Notes: generated by a model from the letters alone, not told the origin. DNA of 64,000 nt from Siphonodentalium dalli (GCA_032622095.1 CP136062.1:6508001-6572000), one strand, 5' to 3'. Positions 46,676 through 59,704 are shown, counted from the stretch's first letter. Translations and numbers: made by a program.

Positions 46676-48025
46676 AGTGCAGGGTTCAGCATACGTTCAA
46701 ATATATTTTGTAGGATAATCGAATATGCATGCTCTCGGCGATACATTATAAAGCAACTAAAATAACTCGTATCCCCACACAACCTATGCACGAATGGTCA
46801 TATCCTTACTAAATTGTGAACGTCTTGTAAACAAAATATGTCAACTCCTCTACGTTTAATATCGACGAAGACATACCTACGCGTCCGGGAGTCCCAAAGT
46901 CATTGACAAGTTATAGACACAATCCTAATTCCACATGACTGGACATAGATATAAATGAAACAACAAAAACTCTTTCAGTGATTTTTGGTGATATTAATTT
47001 TTTTATTTACGTAGAGAAAATAGAGAGAGAGTGAGTCAAATGTTCAAGACTGATGGTGAGGGATAAGAATTGGATGATGATGTAGCACACGATGTGTCAA
47101 GATCCTCCAATACTGGCATCTGACAAGGGCACATCTGCCCAATACAGACGATTTCTTTCATAGTTTAAGAACAGACTCATATATAACCTAGCATAATCAA
47201 CTTAAAATCTCGCTCTGTCGGGCACATGTAGCTGATATACATATAGCAACACTTCTTTTAAACTGAGAATAATTAGCAAATGAACAGAGGGGCATCTGGA
47301 CATGTCTTTAAAACATCTGCATCTTCATCTGCATGGAGATGTGACAACCATGCAGTTGTCCTCAAAATCTTAGTATACCCCATGCTCAATTGATTGATTT
47401 ATACATCTCTTTGTAGAACCAAATTTTGTCTTTTATTTTGCGAACTAATGTTCATGTTTTGATCTCAATACAAATATTATGAACAAACAAACGGCAATTC
47501 CAACCACGTCGACTGTACGATATACAAAATTATAACGTCTGAAGAACGCGCAGTTATAAATAAATAAATACTTCTTTATTGGTGGGACGATTTAATCGCG
47601 ATAAATAAAATGACAATCACTCAGACAAGGTGAGCTACTACATATAATCCATGTATAAGAATGACGTTTTGGGATGCCATTTGGATACACATATTTTGAG
47701 AATATGTGTAACACTTTGAGCAAGAGTACATTCTATTACCAACCAAATGTCCACAACAAAGTAACCTGCCGCATCACTGTATCCTGGGCAACGCCGGGTG
47801 ACGCTGCTAGTGTAGAAATACGAATATCACTATTCAGCATGTAACGACAAGAACAGTAACACTATTTCAGCGAACGTCGGGCGACAATTCGGGGGATTTT
47901 AAAACTCAATATTCAAATAGTCTAATCATATGACTCAAAACTAATGAGCGTAAGTGTGTCGTTCTGGTTGTGCTTTTTCGTGTTTATTGAAAGATTTCGA
48001 CATATTCTGTTTTAGTATAATCACC
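46676..48025. other. Intergenic or intronic, nothing recognisable
   Basis: AT-rich DNA upstream of the fucosyltransferase exon (it may be intron). I see no credible upstream exon with a start Met and a donor giving the required phase. Confidence 0.5.
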
Positions 48026-48870
48026 AAATTATCTGAATGTAATAAACATAAATGAAAGTGTCAATGACACTTTGCTCAACTCGAATGGGCTAATTTCATA
48101 TATTACATTCAAAGAAGCGATAAGGAATGCGGAAAGTTTAAATAACAAAGTGATACCAGAATTCAGCCGTATGAGCCATAAGAAGATTAAGGTCAATTGA
48201 ATAAAAGGTGTTGGCTGTAGGGCATGCCGAAATATTAAATGATGCAAAGATTAAAATCCAGTGATCTAGAGATTATCCTAACCATGACGACTGTAATTTG
48301 TCAAATAAATGCGTAACCGTAGAGGTCAATTTCCAACAAATGCAGGCTGCAGGGCATGACAACTGATTCCAATTTGAAGAATAAAATCGATGTCTCCAAT
48401 CTAGAGGTCACCGAAGATCCATATGAAGGTTGATGACGATCGGATGTTGAATGTGGCATGTAGGTTGTACCGAAGGATTTAGTAATCCAAAGAGCAATTT
48501 AATCCAAGATGGCCGCTGGCGGGAATGTTTTTCAACGAAATTCGGAAAACAAATTATGTCTCCCCTCCAGTGTCACCCAAAATATCCATATGAAGTTTGG
48601 TGATGATCAGATGAGCAACGTGGTCTGTAGGTTGTGCCAAATGTTTTAGACATGCCAAGAGTAAAATCTAAGATGGCTGCCGGCGGCCATAGTTTCATCG
48701 AAATGTTTTCATATTCAATTTCGAAATAAAAAAAATGGGTCCCATCTAGAGGTCACCCCAAATATCCGTATGAAGTGTGTTAACGATCGGATGAGAGATG
48801 ACCTGTAGGGTGTCCGATACATGGTTATCAGAAATTCCCAAAAAGTTGGCATTGAGTTAATCGTAAAATT
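48026..48870 (-). repeat. Minus-strand copy of the 7.1-8.9 kb modular repeat
   Basis: Reverse complement of the family: AAGATGGCCGCTGGCGGGAA, AAGATGGCTGCCGGCGGCCA, GATGATCAGATGAGCAACG and GACGATCGGATG modules at ~160-bp spacing. The tail GAAAGTGTCAATGACACTTT near 48053-48072 pairs with the tail near 8845-8866. Confidence 0.75.
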
Positions 48871-48992
48871 GGTAGACCGCACTACTCGATCTCCAAACAA
48901 TGATAGTGTCAGCTCGTGACATCAGGGTCAGGAGATTTTGTGTCCACAAGCGACTAATTCTATTGTATTATGCGTCTTTATTATAAACCCTG

Positions 48993-49062
48993 TGCCAATG
49001 CATTCTCTTATAAATGTGAGTCGACCATAGGTCGCTTCGCATATATAAGCGAATGCATTGGC
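48993..49062. repeat. Small palindromic element, ~70 bp
   Basis: GCCAATGCATTCTCTTATAA at the left and ATATAAGCGAATGCATTGGC at the right are inverted copies (about 18 bp, one mismatch) around a ~30-bp loop. Confidence 0.6.
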
Positions 49063-50620
49063 CTAGCAAATTTTATATTATTTTTTATAAAAATTTTTAA
49101 AAATGTAAGAAAAAATGACAAAAATGATAAAAACAATTGTTAAAGAATGTGAGAAAACTGAGATGCCAAGGCAAAGCGGCAGCATATCATTTATCCCACG
49201 GGTGGCTACATTGTATACATATTGGAAGGGAAAATCCGCGATGGCTATAAATAGATATGACAGTACTGCATAATTATATTCAATCACGTATACTACAGTA
49301 CATGCGGAGCGATATGGAAATCAGGAACTCAATTTGCCAGCTTCTATTCCTCACTTCACTAATTGTCAACTGAGATAATGCCTTTGTTTGTCCTAAATGG
49401 GCGAGTATATGCTAAGGCATTGGAACAATGCCAATCGAGATTGAGGGAGGAACTATTTCGTCTGGCGTCAGGTCACATGGGTAATCACACGGACAGCAAA
49501 CAGGCTTTTTGTGATAGCATTCGCCACAGCTCGGTCGACAATTATTTAGCGTCCCATCCTCCCACCCAGTATTCCTCCCTCCGTTTTGGGAGGAGGCATC
49601 CCTTTGTGGTTGAGATAATCGATGTTTTAGGATGAACTTGACTGTACCACATCGATCGCATAGAAAAAACTGTAACCTTTTCGTCGATTAACTGTAACCG
49701 TTAGTCGATATCGAAATTTGGTTTTTGTCAATATTATAATTTACATCGGCAGATAACGCACCATATAAGGCATTGGTGTATGTGCACACGATGCCTGTGG
49801 TGTGCCTTAGTATGAATATGTACAAAAACCTCCTTGTTACAATGCATGGGTGTATTCGTCAATGCTGCATGTTTCTGTTTATTAGCGTATCCAGGATATC
49901 ATAAATAGGGATTTTGATACACCACAATTGATCTTTCCACAGCTGTGAAGCAAATCACTATTAGCAGATATTTTCGACCAATCAGCGATTGACCTGCAAT
50001 GCAAATTATGATGCATCTTTCTTCACATTAATTTTGCATACGTTCAGTGTTGAATTGCCTATATTCAAAACTGTTTTGTTGCCAAGGGCAATTTATTCAT
50101 GGTCATAAGAATGTTTTTCACTCTGCATGTGTCTTGTCATAATTTTCACAATTAAAGGCTAAAATGTATGTTCTCAGGTCTACATATTCTTAAAGAGTAA
50201 GATATGTTTGTCTGTTCCCGACTCCTGGACCGATTTCAACCAAATGTGTGTGGTTCTCTGGGTACCATGGCGAATGTTATGGCGGCGTTATTTTTTGTAA
50301 TTTTTTTTTAAATGTTAAAATTAAGCAGTTAGTTCTCTAAAGAAATTAAAAAATTAAATTAAAAAGTTTTTTTTTAATTCAAAATGACTATTTCTTCAAG
50401 CTCCTCCCATTAATTAATGTGTGGGGATAACTCCATTCAACTAGCCACATGGGCGCCGATCAATCAGAATGCTGGATTTAGTGATCATCACACTTAGTAT
50501 GTAAATATATCACTTTAACATATTTATTACAAGATTTCATCGAAAAATCTCATTGATAAAGTTGTCATTTAACCCGTGTTTTATGTTAAAATCCTCGAGG
50601 CGACATCTAGAACTTAGCCA
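49063..50620. other. Intergenic, no supportable gene
   Basis: AT-rich DNA. An 85-codon frame from the ATG at 49378 to a TAG or TGA near 49635 has no recognisable domain and no flanking support. There are poly-A/T runs at 50290-50380. Confidence 0.45.
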
Positions 50621-50622
50621 AC

Positions 50623-50761
50623 TACAGTAATGCTCTAATTAATCGACTTCTTAACCACAGCATAATTATGGGTAACTTTTCAGGATTTAGTCGGAAATAT
50701 GGCTTGTTGCCTTTCATCGGAAAGCTCTCGACGAGAGTCGATTAATTAGAGCATTCCTGTA
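50623..50761. mobile_element. Pogo/Tigger-like MITE, 135 bp
   Basis: The terminal inverted repeat CAGTAATGCTCTAATTAATC from 50625 pairs with GATTAATTAGAGCATTCCTG ending at 50759 (23 of 24 bases match including GACT/AGTC inside). TA flanks both ends (50623-50624 and 50760-50761). TIRs starting CAGT with TA target sites are characteristic of pogo-type Tc1/mariner elements. There is no coding capacity. Confidence 0.75.
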
Positions 50762-52620
50762 TGCGGAAGGTCAATCGTTCTACTAACAACAGTGTTCACA
50801 CCAGATGGTTGGTGGTGTCATACGCATCTCGACCCAGGGACGTGGCTGTAGATGGTCTGGTGTGTCCGCTTTCGAAATTCCAACTGCACCCCCTTCGAGG
50901 GTGCTGCCCTTGAACCACACCAAACTCACAAGTTTGCACCCCATGGGCTTTGATTTTTTCGATGTGCCCTCAATTGAATGAATAATATAAGGAAGTTGTA
51001 AACCACACTCGTTCGTCGTACACACCGCCAAAAAATAGCGTTATTAAAGGACTTATTTACCAATAAAATTTAAAACAATACCAATCGTGCTTGGTATCGT
51101 TGTGATTGTTTATTGGTAATGCACTAATTTGGATAACTAAATCGGATTCTGATGAAATTCCGTTGGATGTTAACTGGATGATACGGGGACCATCGAATCG
51201 GTTTATTTATCTTTAACACCCTTTGTTGTTTCCAAAATTTAACTTTTCAACCTACTTCCGGGTTTAGGTCCAGACAAATATCCCAAGTCTTGGGATAAAT
51301 ATTCTCATCTTCTGCCCGCCCCTTCGATCTGTTGAAAGAGTCCAATTTAACTTAATATGACTAAATATTCCCCAACTAATATAAGGGGCAAATTCGGTCT
51401 TATATTTGAATGAACGTACAGGTAGGAAATTATTGGACCCTGGGTCTAAATACAATACACTTTACACAGAATATTGGTTGGGAAATTTAGCTATTAATAA
51501 ATTATATATTCGAACTGACATAACCTATTTTATGAAACTTTCAACTGTTTTCGCTAAAAATCGATTGGCCTATGGAATTATTTTTGAAATCCAATTGTTG
51601 AAAATGTGATCAAAGTGAGTGAAAGAAAGACACACAACCCATTCCCGACGACGCATTGCCCCTAATGAAAGCAACTGATTACCCAGATGTCGATCCTATC
51701 CATAATGGTAAGTAGTACTAAGTACATGTATATAACGTCGGCCAATAATGTAAATGCAAATAACAATTTCACTATATATTATATAAATTTTGTTGCAGTT
51801 GGCTCACCATACAATACCAGTCGATGTGGTGAATTATACCCGTAAATTATATGTGGTGAATTATACCCGTAAAACGTTATAGATTACAAAACGAACGTGT
51901 ATTCCGGTACGGGCACATGTAGCTACCCGTACGTGCACGTACCGGTAGACGTACTGGTTTGAAATCGCAAACTCGTTAATGTTTAATGGCAGTGCGTACG
52001 GGAAAATATATTGAATAATATCTAATACCCTCTTAAATTCTCCTGAAGAGATTATATCAATAATCAACGGAGTGGCATTTTGTTGGGTCATTTTTGGGCA
52101 TTCTCAAATAATCATGCAGACGTAACTTAGATACTATAGTATAAGGAAATTGCAAATCATGCAATAGATTTATTGTCGTTCGAATCGGTGCTGTCGCCGC
52201 CCAAAAATAAATAAATGTGTGGCCCAGGGACCGATGACAAAAGCCAACTAATCGATATAAATACACGTACGATTGGCTGACAGCATTTAGGAAGAAATAG
52301 CTTGTGCACGAACACCATGACTGTGGTAATGTAAGTAAGAAACTTTGTTCATGTGACGTCAGAAATATATAAATAAACATGGGAATTCCCAATGTCATGT
52401 CTGTGTGACGATTTGCAGTAGGTCCCCGAATTCGCGGTAGTCCCCTAACATGGGCGAAATATGTTGATTTTAATGAGGGAATGGGTGCGTATATGTCAAT
52501 TGATATGTATTTTAAACAAATAACGAAACGATCATCATAATAGTGGTTTGTTTTATCAATTATATGCGCCGAATTAACTTGGTGCAAATCAAACGACGAG
52601 AAATATTCACTATATAGATC
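50762..52620. other. Intergenic; one repeat-like stretch, no supportable gene
   Basis: About 50836-50990 (CAGGGACGTGGCTG, CAACTGCACCCCCTTCGAGG) resembles the stretch at 13258-13400 (CAGGGACGTGACCAG, CACTGCACCCCTCCCCCTTG) and is probably a dispersed repeat. The remainder shows nothing I can name. A 177-codon minus-strand frame at 52057-52587 is not credible. Confidence 0.45.
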
Positions 52621-52629
52621 TATATATAT

Positions 52630-53490
52630 CCGCGTGTGCCAGAAGGACTCCTTATAAATTTGTAAATAAGATGAAGAATATTTATTAAATGTTATTTATT
52701 AAGTCAATCAAATAATATTATTCATTAGTTAGCGCCTATATATATACTCCCGGAGATTGCTGCGCGGGTGTCCTGATCACGCAAATTAAATCGCGGAGGT
52801 CCCTCAACTCCCATTCATAATTCACGGAGTTCCTTCTAAATTGGCAAAACGAACAACTTTAAAGAAGGAAAGTGGTGTATACAGGGTAATTTTAAAACAA
52901 ATTCAACGAATAATAAATAATAATAGTTTTTTCCATCAATTATATCCTCGGATATCCCTTTGCGGAGATTGAATATCATATCACGATAAAATATTTGCCG
53001 AGGTCCCCATATATACTGACAATGCATGCCCGAAGGTTCCATTATAATTTGTGAATAAAAGAATTTTGATGTTATTCAGTCCATCAAATAATATTATTCA
53101 TTAACTATAGCACCTACATGTACATGCATGGATGTCCCGAACGCGCAAATTAAATCGCGGATGTCCGTCAATTTGCATTCACAATTCATGGAGTTCCTTC
53201 TAAATTATCAAAACGAACAACTTTAAAGAAGGAAAGTGGTGTCTACTGGCTACCTTTAAGACATATTGAACGATTAATAAATAATAATGGCTTTATTCAT
53301 CAATTATATTCGCGGATATCCCTTTGCGGAGATTGAATATTATATCACGATATTTGCGGAAGTCCCCATATATAATACGTGTCCATGCATGCCCGGAGGT
53401 CCCATTATAATGTGTGAATAGGATTAATGAATATTAATGCTTTTCAGTCAATTAAAAATATTATTCATTAACTATAGTGCCTACATGTAT
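52630..53490 (+). repeat. ~372-bp tandem repeat, about 2.3 copies
   Basis: AATATTATTCATTAACTATA plus GCACCTACATG recurs near 52712, 53086 and 53457. ACGAACAACTTTAAAGAAGG recurs near 52849 and 53213. ATATCCCTTTGCGGAGATTG recurs near 52952 and 53317. Copies differ by ~10%. Confidence 0.85.
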
Positions 53491-53614
53491 ACCTAGAAGA
53501 ACGATCGCTGAGTGCATGGGTGTCGACCACATCGCACTATTATACTAAAATACGTCTCAATTGACATATACATACATTCTTTAAAGTTTCTTCAACATAG
53601 CCACCAGAGACCTC

Positions 53615-53910
53615 TAGCGTTAATTACGGTTTAGTTATTAGCTTACATTCATCTTCATTGGTTTTACGGTTTTAGTTATTAGTTTTACATTCATCTTCAT
53701 TGGTTTTACGGTTTTAGTTAATTACGGTTTTAGTTATTAGTTTTACATTCATCTTCATTGGTATTACGGTTTTAGTTAATTACGGGTTTAGTTATCAGTT
53801 TTAATTACGGTTTTAGTTATTAGTTTTACATTCATCTTCATTGGTTTTACGGTTTTAGTTATTAGTTTTATATTCATCTTCGTTGATTTTACATTCATCT
53901 TATTGGTTTG
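53615..53910 (+). repeat. Short-period tandem repeat, ~20-45-bp units
   Basis: Units assembled from ACGGTTTTAGTTATTAG, TTTTACATTCATCTTCATTG and GTTTTACGGTTTTAGTTAAT in changing combinations, about six to seven copies. Confidence 0.85.
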
Positions 53911-54540
53911 ACAATAAGGTTTATTAGGTTGATAACGATAATCATTGATCGTGGGAAATCGTCTATTGGTTTGAAATATGTCTATTGATTAAGAAAATGT
54001 GGCTATGGAAACGGAATGTAAGTTTATTAAATATGCGATAGCTGTACTAATTGTTTGTTATTAGATATTAGTTGAACAATGAATACTATTAAATTAAAAT
54101 AGAACATTAATTCTGCATCGGTCAACATTGATTATGAATCTATATCTATTAAAATGGAATTGTCTCTTATTGAATCCAAGAATGACTATTGGTTTGAAAA
54201 TGGAGACTATTGGTTTGAAATATATTGCTATTAAAACGGGATAGACTTATATTGAATGTGCGATGCATGTAATTGTTTTCACACACCACCATTAGCTTTT
54301 ATTTCATGTAATTTCCGACCGAATGGCCGCCCATACTCAGCCGCCATAATAATATACCTACCAATCACGACTCCATTGAATCAGTTATATCAGTTTAGTT
54401 TGGACACGCGTAGTCACACCAACATATACAATTGTTTATTATTTAGAAAGGATCTGTCTTATGCAAGGGATGAACGAAAGATCATTAAAAGTGTAGCGGT
54501 CGCGTTGTAAATATAGAAGGCCGATGACTTCTCTGATCGA
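53911..54540. other. Intergenic, nothing recognisable
   Basis: Recurring 'ctattggtttgaaat' words at 53961-54225 suggest a decayed tandem repeat. No gene. Confidence 0.45.
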
Positions 54541-54544
54541 GAGG

Positions 54545-54710
54545 TCTAGATCTCTTGGTCACGGTCGTTAGACGATTTGTGTGATCACCGAAGTTAAGCA
54601 ACGTCGAGCCCGGTTAGTACTTGGATGGGTGACCGGCTTGGGATTCTGGGTGCTGCCAACTTTCGGTGCTACTGCGCACTTCTCTCTCTCATTCTGTTAC
54701 AAAAGTGTTC
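54545..54710 (+). repeat. 5S rRNA-derived repeat, copy 3 (best preserved)
   Basis: GATCACCGAAGTTAAGCAAC, GTCGAGCCCGGTTAGTACTT and GGATGGGTGACCGG match the animal 5S rRNA internal promoter (A box, intermediate element, C box) almost exactly. The 5' third is unlike 5S, and the 3' end reads GCTTGGGATTCTGGGTGCTG. The tail TTCGGTGC...GCACTTCTC...CTGTTAC (54663-54705) is shared with the minus-strand copies at 3.4-3.8 kb. The non-5S head and common tail argue for a 5S-derived SINE-like repeat over a functional 5S gene. Confidence 0.75.
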
Positions 54711-56680
54711 AAAGTAGCCCCGGTATATCATTATTACTGTTGATTCCGCGGGGAGGGGGACTCCAGGATATACACAAGGTTGAAATTTTAGGGTTTTAAT
54801 TTTCGGAACCCACCACCCATTTTCGATCTCGGAGACCCACTCTTCCAACACAAGTTGTTTATCCAAAGGCAATTGGGGACCCACCCCAAACTTTGATGAA
54901 AACATGGTGAAAATAGCAGGATAATGCAGACAGAGGATGTGAAATGTTTTAAATAACAATCCGGATGAAATGCCAGTCAATTATGCTTAAGTCTGTTCCT
55001 TTAGTCAATGACAAGTAATTGAGTATCCTAATGATAACACTGATAAGATGCATGCATTCTTACGAACGTCCTTTGCCTAAAACTACATGATGGAATCATT
55101 CCGAGGCAACATTTAATTGATATATATGTCAGATTGGCAGTGTATCTGTATACATTATCTTTTTATTGACAATAATCATGTTATTGTATTTATATTGAAT
55201 AAAGTCATGAATTTGCTTGAATAATACAAAAATAAAACATCTGAACTGAATTAACGGTTGTATTGGGTGTATTAACCCTTTCCGCATGTGCACGTGTTTG
55301 GCGGCGTTCACCGTTCGGACTCCCATGAACTTAGCGTAATTTAGCGGCAGACGATAGCATTGAGTCACGGACTACATATGTCAGCCTTGGTAACGTATGG
55401 CATGGTGTTATATATAATACTTATATATAACTCCGATTTTACAAACAACTAAATACGTCCACCACAGCCGACAATGTTAACAAGGATAAATTACATTGAT
55501 ACAGATGAAAAATTCAGATAAATGAGACGTTTACGAACGTTATTCTGGGGCAAAATAGTCCTTGGGAGACAGCAAGACCACGCCCCTTGACACGGATCGT
55601 GTGAGTGATTTTTACACGTGGACTTTGTCGTGGTAACAATTGTTCAGCCAATTACAGCTGTCCGGTACAGCTTTGTTCGAAATTAAACTTCGATATACGC
55701 AAACATCATAAAATAGTTGTTTTTTCTGTAATTATAACGTATTGTTATCCTTCATCCCATTTTCCTCTCTTCTGATTGGCTGAGAGTGCGTCACATGGCG
55801 GGCCGTAAATCACCATATTACCCTCGAGGGTTACATTGTCTCAGTTATTGACCGCTCAGCTGTTACCAGTAAACATAGCACTACGAAGAACTCAACGTGC
55901 AGAGACACTCTCACGGCTCTCTAATAATTTTCGAAAACACTGTTTTTATATACCCCACTATTTCGTAACAACTGCGAACTGTGATGTTTGCTAATTTGCA
56001 CAATTGTGTGGTTTTTTTTTGCAATTAAAGCACGCTATGTATAAATGGTGTTAGCACGGACACAAATCCGTTATAAGGTGTATTGTTCCTATTGGACATT
56101 TTTATATCACTAATAAAAACCGTGGGACAAATAGATAATCCTTATTATGCAGTTGGTATGTGCTGCAGACAATCGCACATACGATGTACATACGTTACTA
56201 ATACGTTTATGTACTAGATCAAATAGCCACTCTTTACTGTTTATCAATTGACTATTTCTTTTCGGCAATACATTCCTCAGACTTCAGAAGAATACACTTA
56301 TGTTAGGTAACAATCTGTAAAATATGTCAATTTCTTTTTGCACAACTACAACGTGTTAGTTTCACAGTTTAGCGTTCTGGAAATTAACACGTGTGCCTGC
56401 GTCTTTACGCTCATTTGAACGAAACCGAACATTTCGCTGCATGCTACTCAACTTCGAAATTGCTTTACTCCTCTTTCCGTGAACCGATTCCCATCATGCG
56501 ACCAGCAAAATGACCGGAGAATAGCTGCGCAAATGATGGGTGTGTTAATTGATCCAGAATGTGAATGTTTTATTTTCTGAAAAACATAAAATTAACTCTT
56601 CGAACTGGATTAAGGAATATACGCACGCACTTAGGCCTGCTATTAAGGAGGTTCGTGTGTACTCCATTGTCAGATAACAA
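54711..56680. other. Intergenic, nothing supportable
   Basis: About 54745-54910 has 'gacccacc' blocks loosely like the 22976-23144 cassette. The rest is AT-rich DNA without a recognisable gene, RNA or repeat. Confidence 0.45.
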
Positions 56681-56682
56681 AA

Positions 56683-56836
56683 CAGTTATCACCCTTTTTT
56701 CGTGAGACACGGGGATTTGTCGCCGCTCTCGACCTGGAATGTCACCCTCTGGCCTAGCGACCCTCGGGTGACATTCCAGGTCTCGAGCGGGCGACAAATC
56801 CCCGTGTCTCACTCAATCGCGGGCGATAACTGTATA
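56683..56836. repeat. ~150-bp palindrome / foldback element
   Basis: GTGAGACACGGGGATTTGTC, then GACCTGGAATGTCACCC (56703-56748), is the inverted copy of 56766-56811 (GGGTGACATTCCAGGTC, then GACAAATCCCCGTGTCTCAC) around a ~17-nt loop. Outer ends ACAGTTATC and GATAACTGT also pair. Confidence 0.85.
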
Positions 56837-57150
56837 ATAACGAACCAAAGACGCTTTGTGTCGTATATAGGCTATATCTGATTTTGTGACGTCACCAATT
56901 TTTAGGTAATACGACCCTTGAATTTTGGATAGCACGAATGTAGGACATAGGATCGGTGGGCCTAAAGCATTATTGTCGTAAAATGCTGTCAAGATGCCAA
57001 CGCAAATCAGTCGATCTGCAACATTCTCCTACATGTATTTCTATAAACGACGATTAAACGTCATACAATCATTGATGTACTTTGTTATTTACAAGGGCAA
57101 GGAGCCAGTTTATACTGTATTTCCAACAGGTCTATACACTCTATTTGATT
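56837..57150. other. Intergenic, nothing recognisable
   Basis: No gene or repeat boundary seen. Confidence 0.5.
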
Positions 57151-57770
57151 ATAATTGGAAACAAATCAAACTAAAAAAATATTAAAAATATTTGCCCAGA
57201 AAATGAATTCCAGCCGCATGAATGCACATGTAGAGACCATTTTCAATTTTCTATCGGTATTTTCGCCTGAAAGATTGATGCACTATTCACAAAGTTCAAA
57301 CCGAAACTATAAGATTCGATTGAATACTTCAGCCATATTTTTATCGATACTAGTACGATATGTTACCTGTTACCTATCTGGAGATTCTGCGTTCAAAGGC
57401 ACACCGACGGTCTGTCGTGGTTATTCGTACAGTTGAATATTCATAAAAACCATCACCATTGTGTATATACATAACATGTGTATATGTACATTTAAGATTG
57501 GCAACATGCCGGTATATCAGTTCTAAGAAAACTTCTGGATAAAATATCAGTTAAAAATCGATATCAAAGTAAATCATAAAATTGGAAGATAACAAGATAT
57601 AGTTCCAAACGTATAAACCATTTAAACCCATACTATTCTGTGATTGTGTGAAACAAACTATTTATGTAGTTATAAGTATTGAAAATATTATGTATTTCTG
57701 CCAACAACGGCTGAACGAGCGAAGAGATATAAGTTTGTGCTATGAATTAGTACGCAATCACAAAAAGTTA
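57151..57770 (+). repeat. Diverged dispersed repeat, partner of 1.8-2.6 kb
   Basis: TATTAAAAATATTTGCCC, TTTTCAATTTTCTATCGGTA, ATATAGTTCCAAACGTAT and GAACGAGCGAAGAGATATAA correspond in order and orientation to 2160-2555. Confidence 0.55.
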
Positions 57771-58638
57771 AATGTCCTGCCACAATTTCGCGAACAAGGT
57801 CAGTGCTGGTGATTGTCGTTAACACAACAACTGAGATAAACTGAGCAGGTAAGCTATATGTGCATATTTGTGAACTCAATTCTTCTAAGCATATGTAGGC
57901 CTACATGTAGATACTTTTAGCGTGATGACAGGCAAAAATTAAAACACAAAAATTGCATTCCGAAAATTCGATGCACCATGTGGTATGTCAATGTGAATGT
58001 CATTCTGACTCTGAGCACAGCATCAAATTTCTACATGGTGATTTCACTTTGATGATATTCATTCAACAACCATTGATTGGTGTCAACATAGAGACCTGCG
58101 AATATTCAAGATTCAATTCGATGTCAATATCGGGGACCTGTTTCGACGTCGACACCAAATATTTTCAAATCGGTGTTACTTTGGTGTAACCTTGTTTTTT
58201 TGCGTTAGATAACATATGGCAAATGACCTAAGATCACAAAAATTGAAACACAAGGTTGCCAAGTTAGCAAACGTTGGTCATTTTGAATGTATGCCGTTCA
58301 AAATAGACATGCATTATGCAAAGTAGGCACTTCGATCGCAACCTGTGGCGGTAATTAATCGCCGCATATATTTGTAATCTGTATCGACACTGTATAAATT
58401 GTCTACACGGTGCGTGATCGCTAGATGCAGAACGCAATTGATTACCTTATGTCTAGATCATGTCATGAATAAATGCTATCGACCGTAGAGATCATATATT
58501 CCACCAGTACAAAACCCGGGAACTTTTTGTAAGTTTTGACAGGGAACCTTATAAAGTCAAAATATAACGCGGGGAATGTACTTCTTTGTTCATACCTGTT
58601 GCTTAATGATTTATTCATCGGAACGTGAAGATCCCAGC
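57771..58638. other. Intergenic, nothing recognisable
   Basis: A short frame at 57953-58189 has no ATG start and no recognisable domain. Nothing else supportable. Confidence 0.5.
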
Positions 58639-59625
58639 TCGAGATTAGGCCTGTAACGATACGCTTGGTTACGATACGTATCGCGATACGGGGCAAACGA
58701 TACGATGCGTGTCACAATACGCAACATTTTATCCCACGAGTAAATAGCTATTCAACACTCCAAATTTGCACAACTCTCAGGTTGAGTTTTAATGATAGTT
58801 TTTCTAATATTACTGTGGAGTTTCATAATTGGTTAGTTCTACCGGTTTGTGTATGTAGTAATGTAGTATGCTCGTACAATACCAGTACAACATGACATAT
58901 TGATACTGAAGTCGGTAAAAGAGTTGAAAAGTTTCTCACTCATCTGTTTATATATCACATAATCGCAACAGCTGGCTGGGAATGATGTCGTTTCAAATGG
59001 TGCGACATGTTGGTCGTGACACCAGTCTTGTAAGAGGTTGCCGTCGAACATAATTTGCAGATCGTTTTAGTTCTGTCTGTCTTAATGCATGGCTTTCCAT
59101 CCTCTTCAACTGTGTACGTCCCAAAACCGTAATACTGCCAGATTTTCGACCCGTAGGCCGCTGTCGGATTGACAAGTTTTAAGCTTTCTTGAGCAGACAT
59201 CTTTCCACGGCCCACATGTTGTTGTTTTGCGCAGACGATATATCCAATATACTAGTATTTGATTTGTTCATCAAATTAAACCAATAGGAGCATGGCTTAC
59301 AGTCTGAGGCTAGGTTACGGAGGTCAGTCATTTCACTTCCGCCAACGTTTGTGTCAAAGGTCAAAGTGCGAGCTCAAGGAAACAAACAAAATTTATAGAT
59401 TTCCTTCCGATAACAAGTAGTAAGCATTCACAGCTTACGGAAACGAACGAGGGGACCCGATTGACTTCGTATGGTAACTGCATAATATGGAAGCAGAACT
59501 GTATCATAGTGTATCGAAATTACAAATGAATCACATATAGAATCGTGAATGACGAATCGCGATGAATCGAAATCGCGATAAATCGTTATTTATTTTATTC
59601 CCTGTCGCCAAATTCAGGACGTAAG
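58639..59625 (-). mobile_element. hAT-like element, uninterrupted second copy
   Basis: Minus-strand relative of 4103-5841, lacking the Helitron. One end shows GGCCTGTAACGATACG (58649); the other ends in AATCGCGATAAATCGTTAT (~59597) without a clean inverted CCTG terminus, so that end is degraded. It carries an intact BED-finger frame but no transposase core. Confidence 0.6.
58955..59200 (-). CDS. BED-type zinc-finger fragment of a hAT-like transposon
   Basis: The minus-strand ATG at 59200 opens an ~81-residue frame: MSAQESLKLVNPTAAYGSK, IWQYYGF, then ICKLC (first Cys pair) and MSHHLKRHH (His pair). The aromatic start plus C-x2-C ... H-x4-H layout is that of a BED finger, the DNA-binding head of hAT transposases and ZBED proteins. 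Full-length transposases are ~600 residues with a DDE core and C-terminal dimerisation domain, none of which follow, so the product is at best a DNA-binding fragment. The same frame is broken by a stop at 4571 in the 4-kb copy. It probably is not a host gene. Confidence 0.6.
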   Translation of the reverse strand: MSAQESLKLVNPTAAYGSKIWQYYGFGTYTVEEDGKPCIKTDRTKTICKLCSTATSYKTGVTTNMSHHLKRHHSQPAVAIM

Positions 59626-59704
59626 CGACTGCACCCGGAAGCAGTTCTGATTGGTCGACTTCATGACCGAAAGTATAACTGAATTAAATACAACAGGTGA
59701 TTTT

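Noticed and set aside
49378-49635. 85-codon plus-strand frame beginning MPLFVLNGRVYAKALEQC
   Set aside because: ATG and moderate length but no recognisable family, no splice or promoter support; kept only as a note.
52057-52587. 177-codon minus-strand frame
   Set aside because: It is the longest frame in the right third, but it starts at a non-ATG codon, has no domain, and has the biased composition of AT-rich non-coding DNA next to a tandem repeat.
54545-54665. Functional 5S rRNA gene
   Set aside because: The internal promoter is well kept, but the first third does not match 5S, and a common non-5S tail links it to two decayed copies. A derived repeat is more likely.
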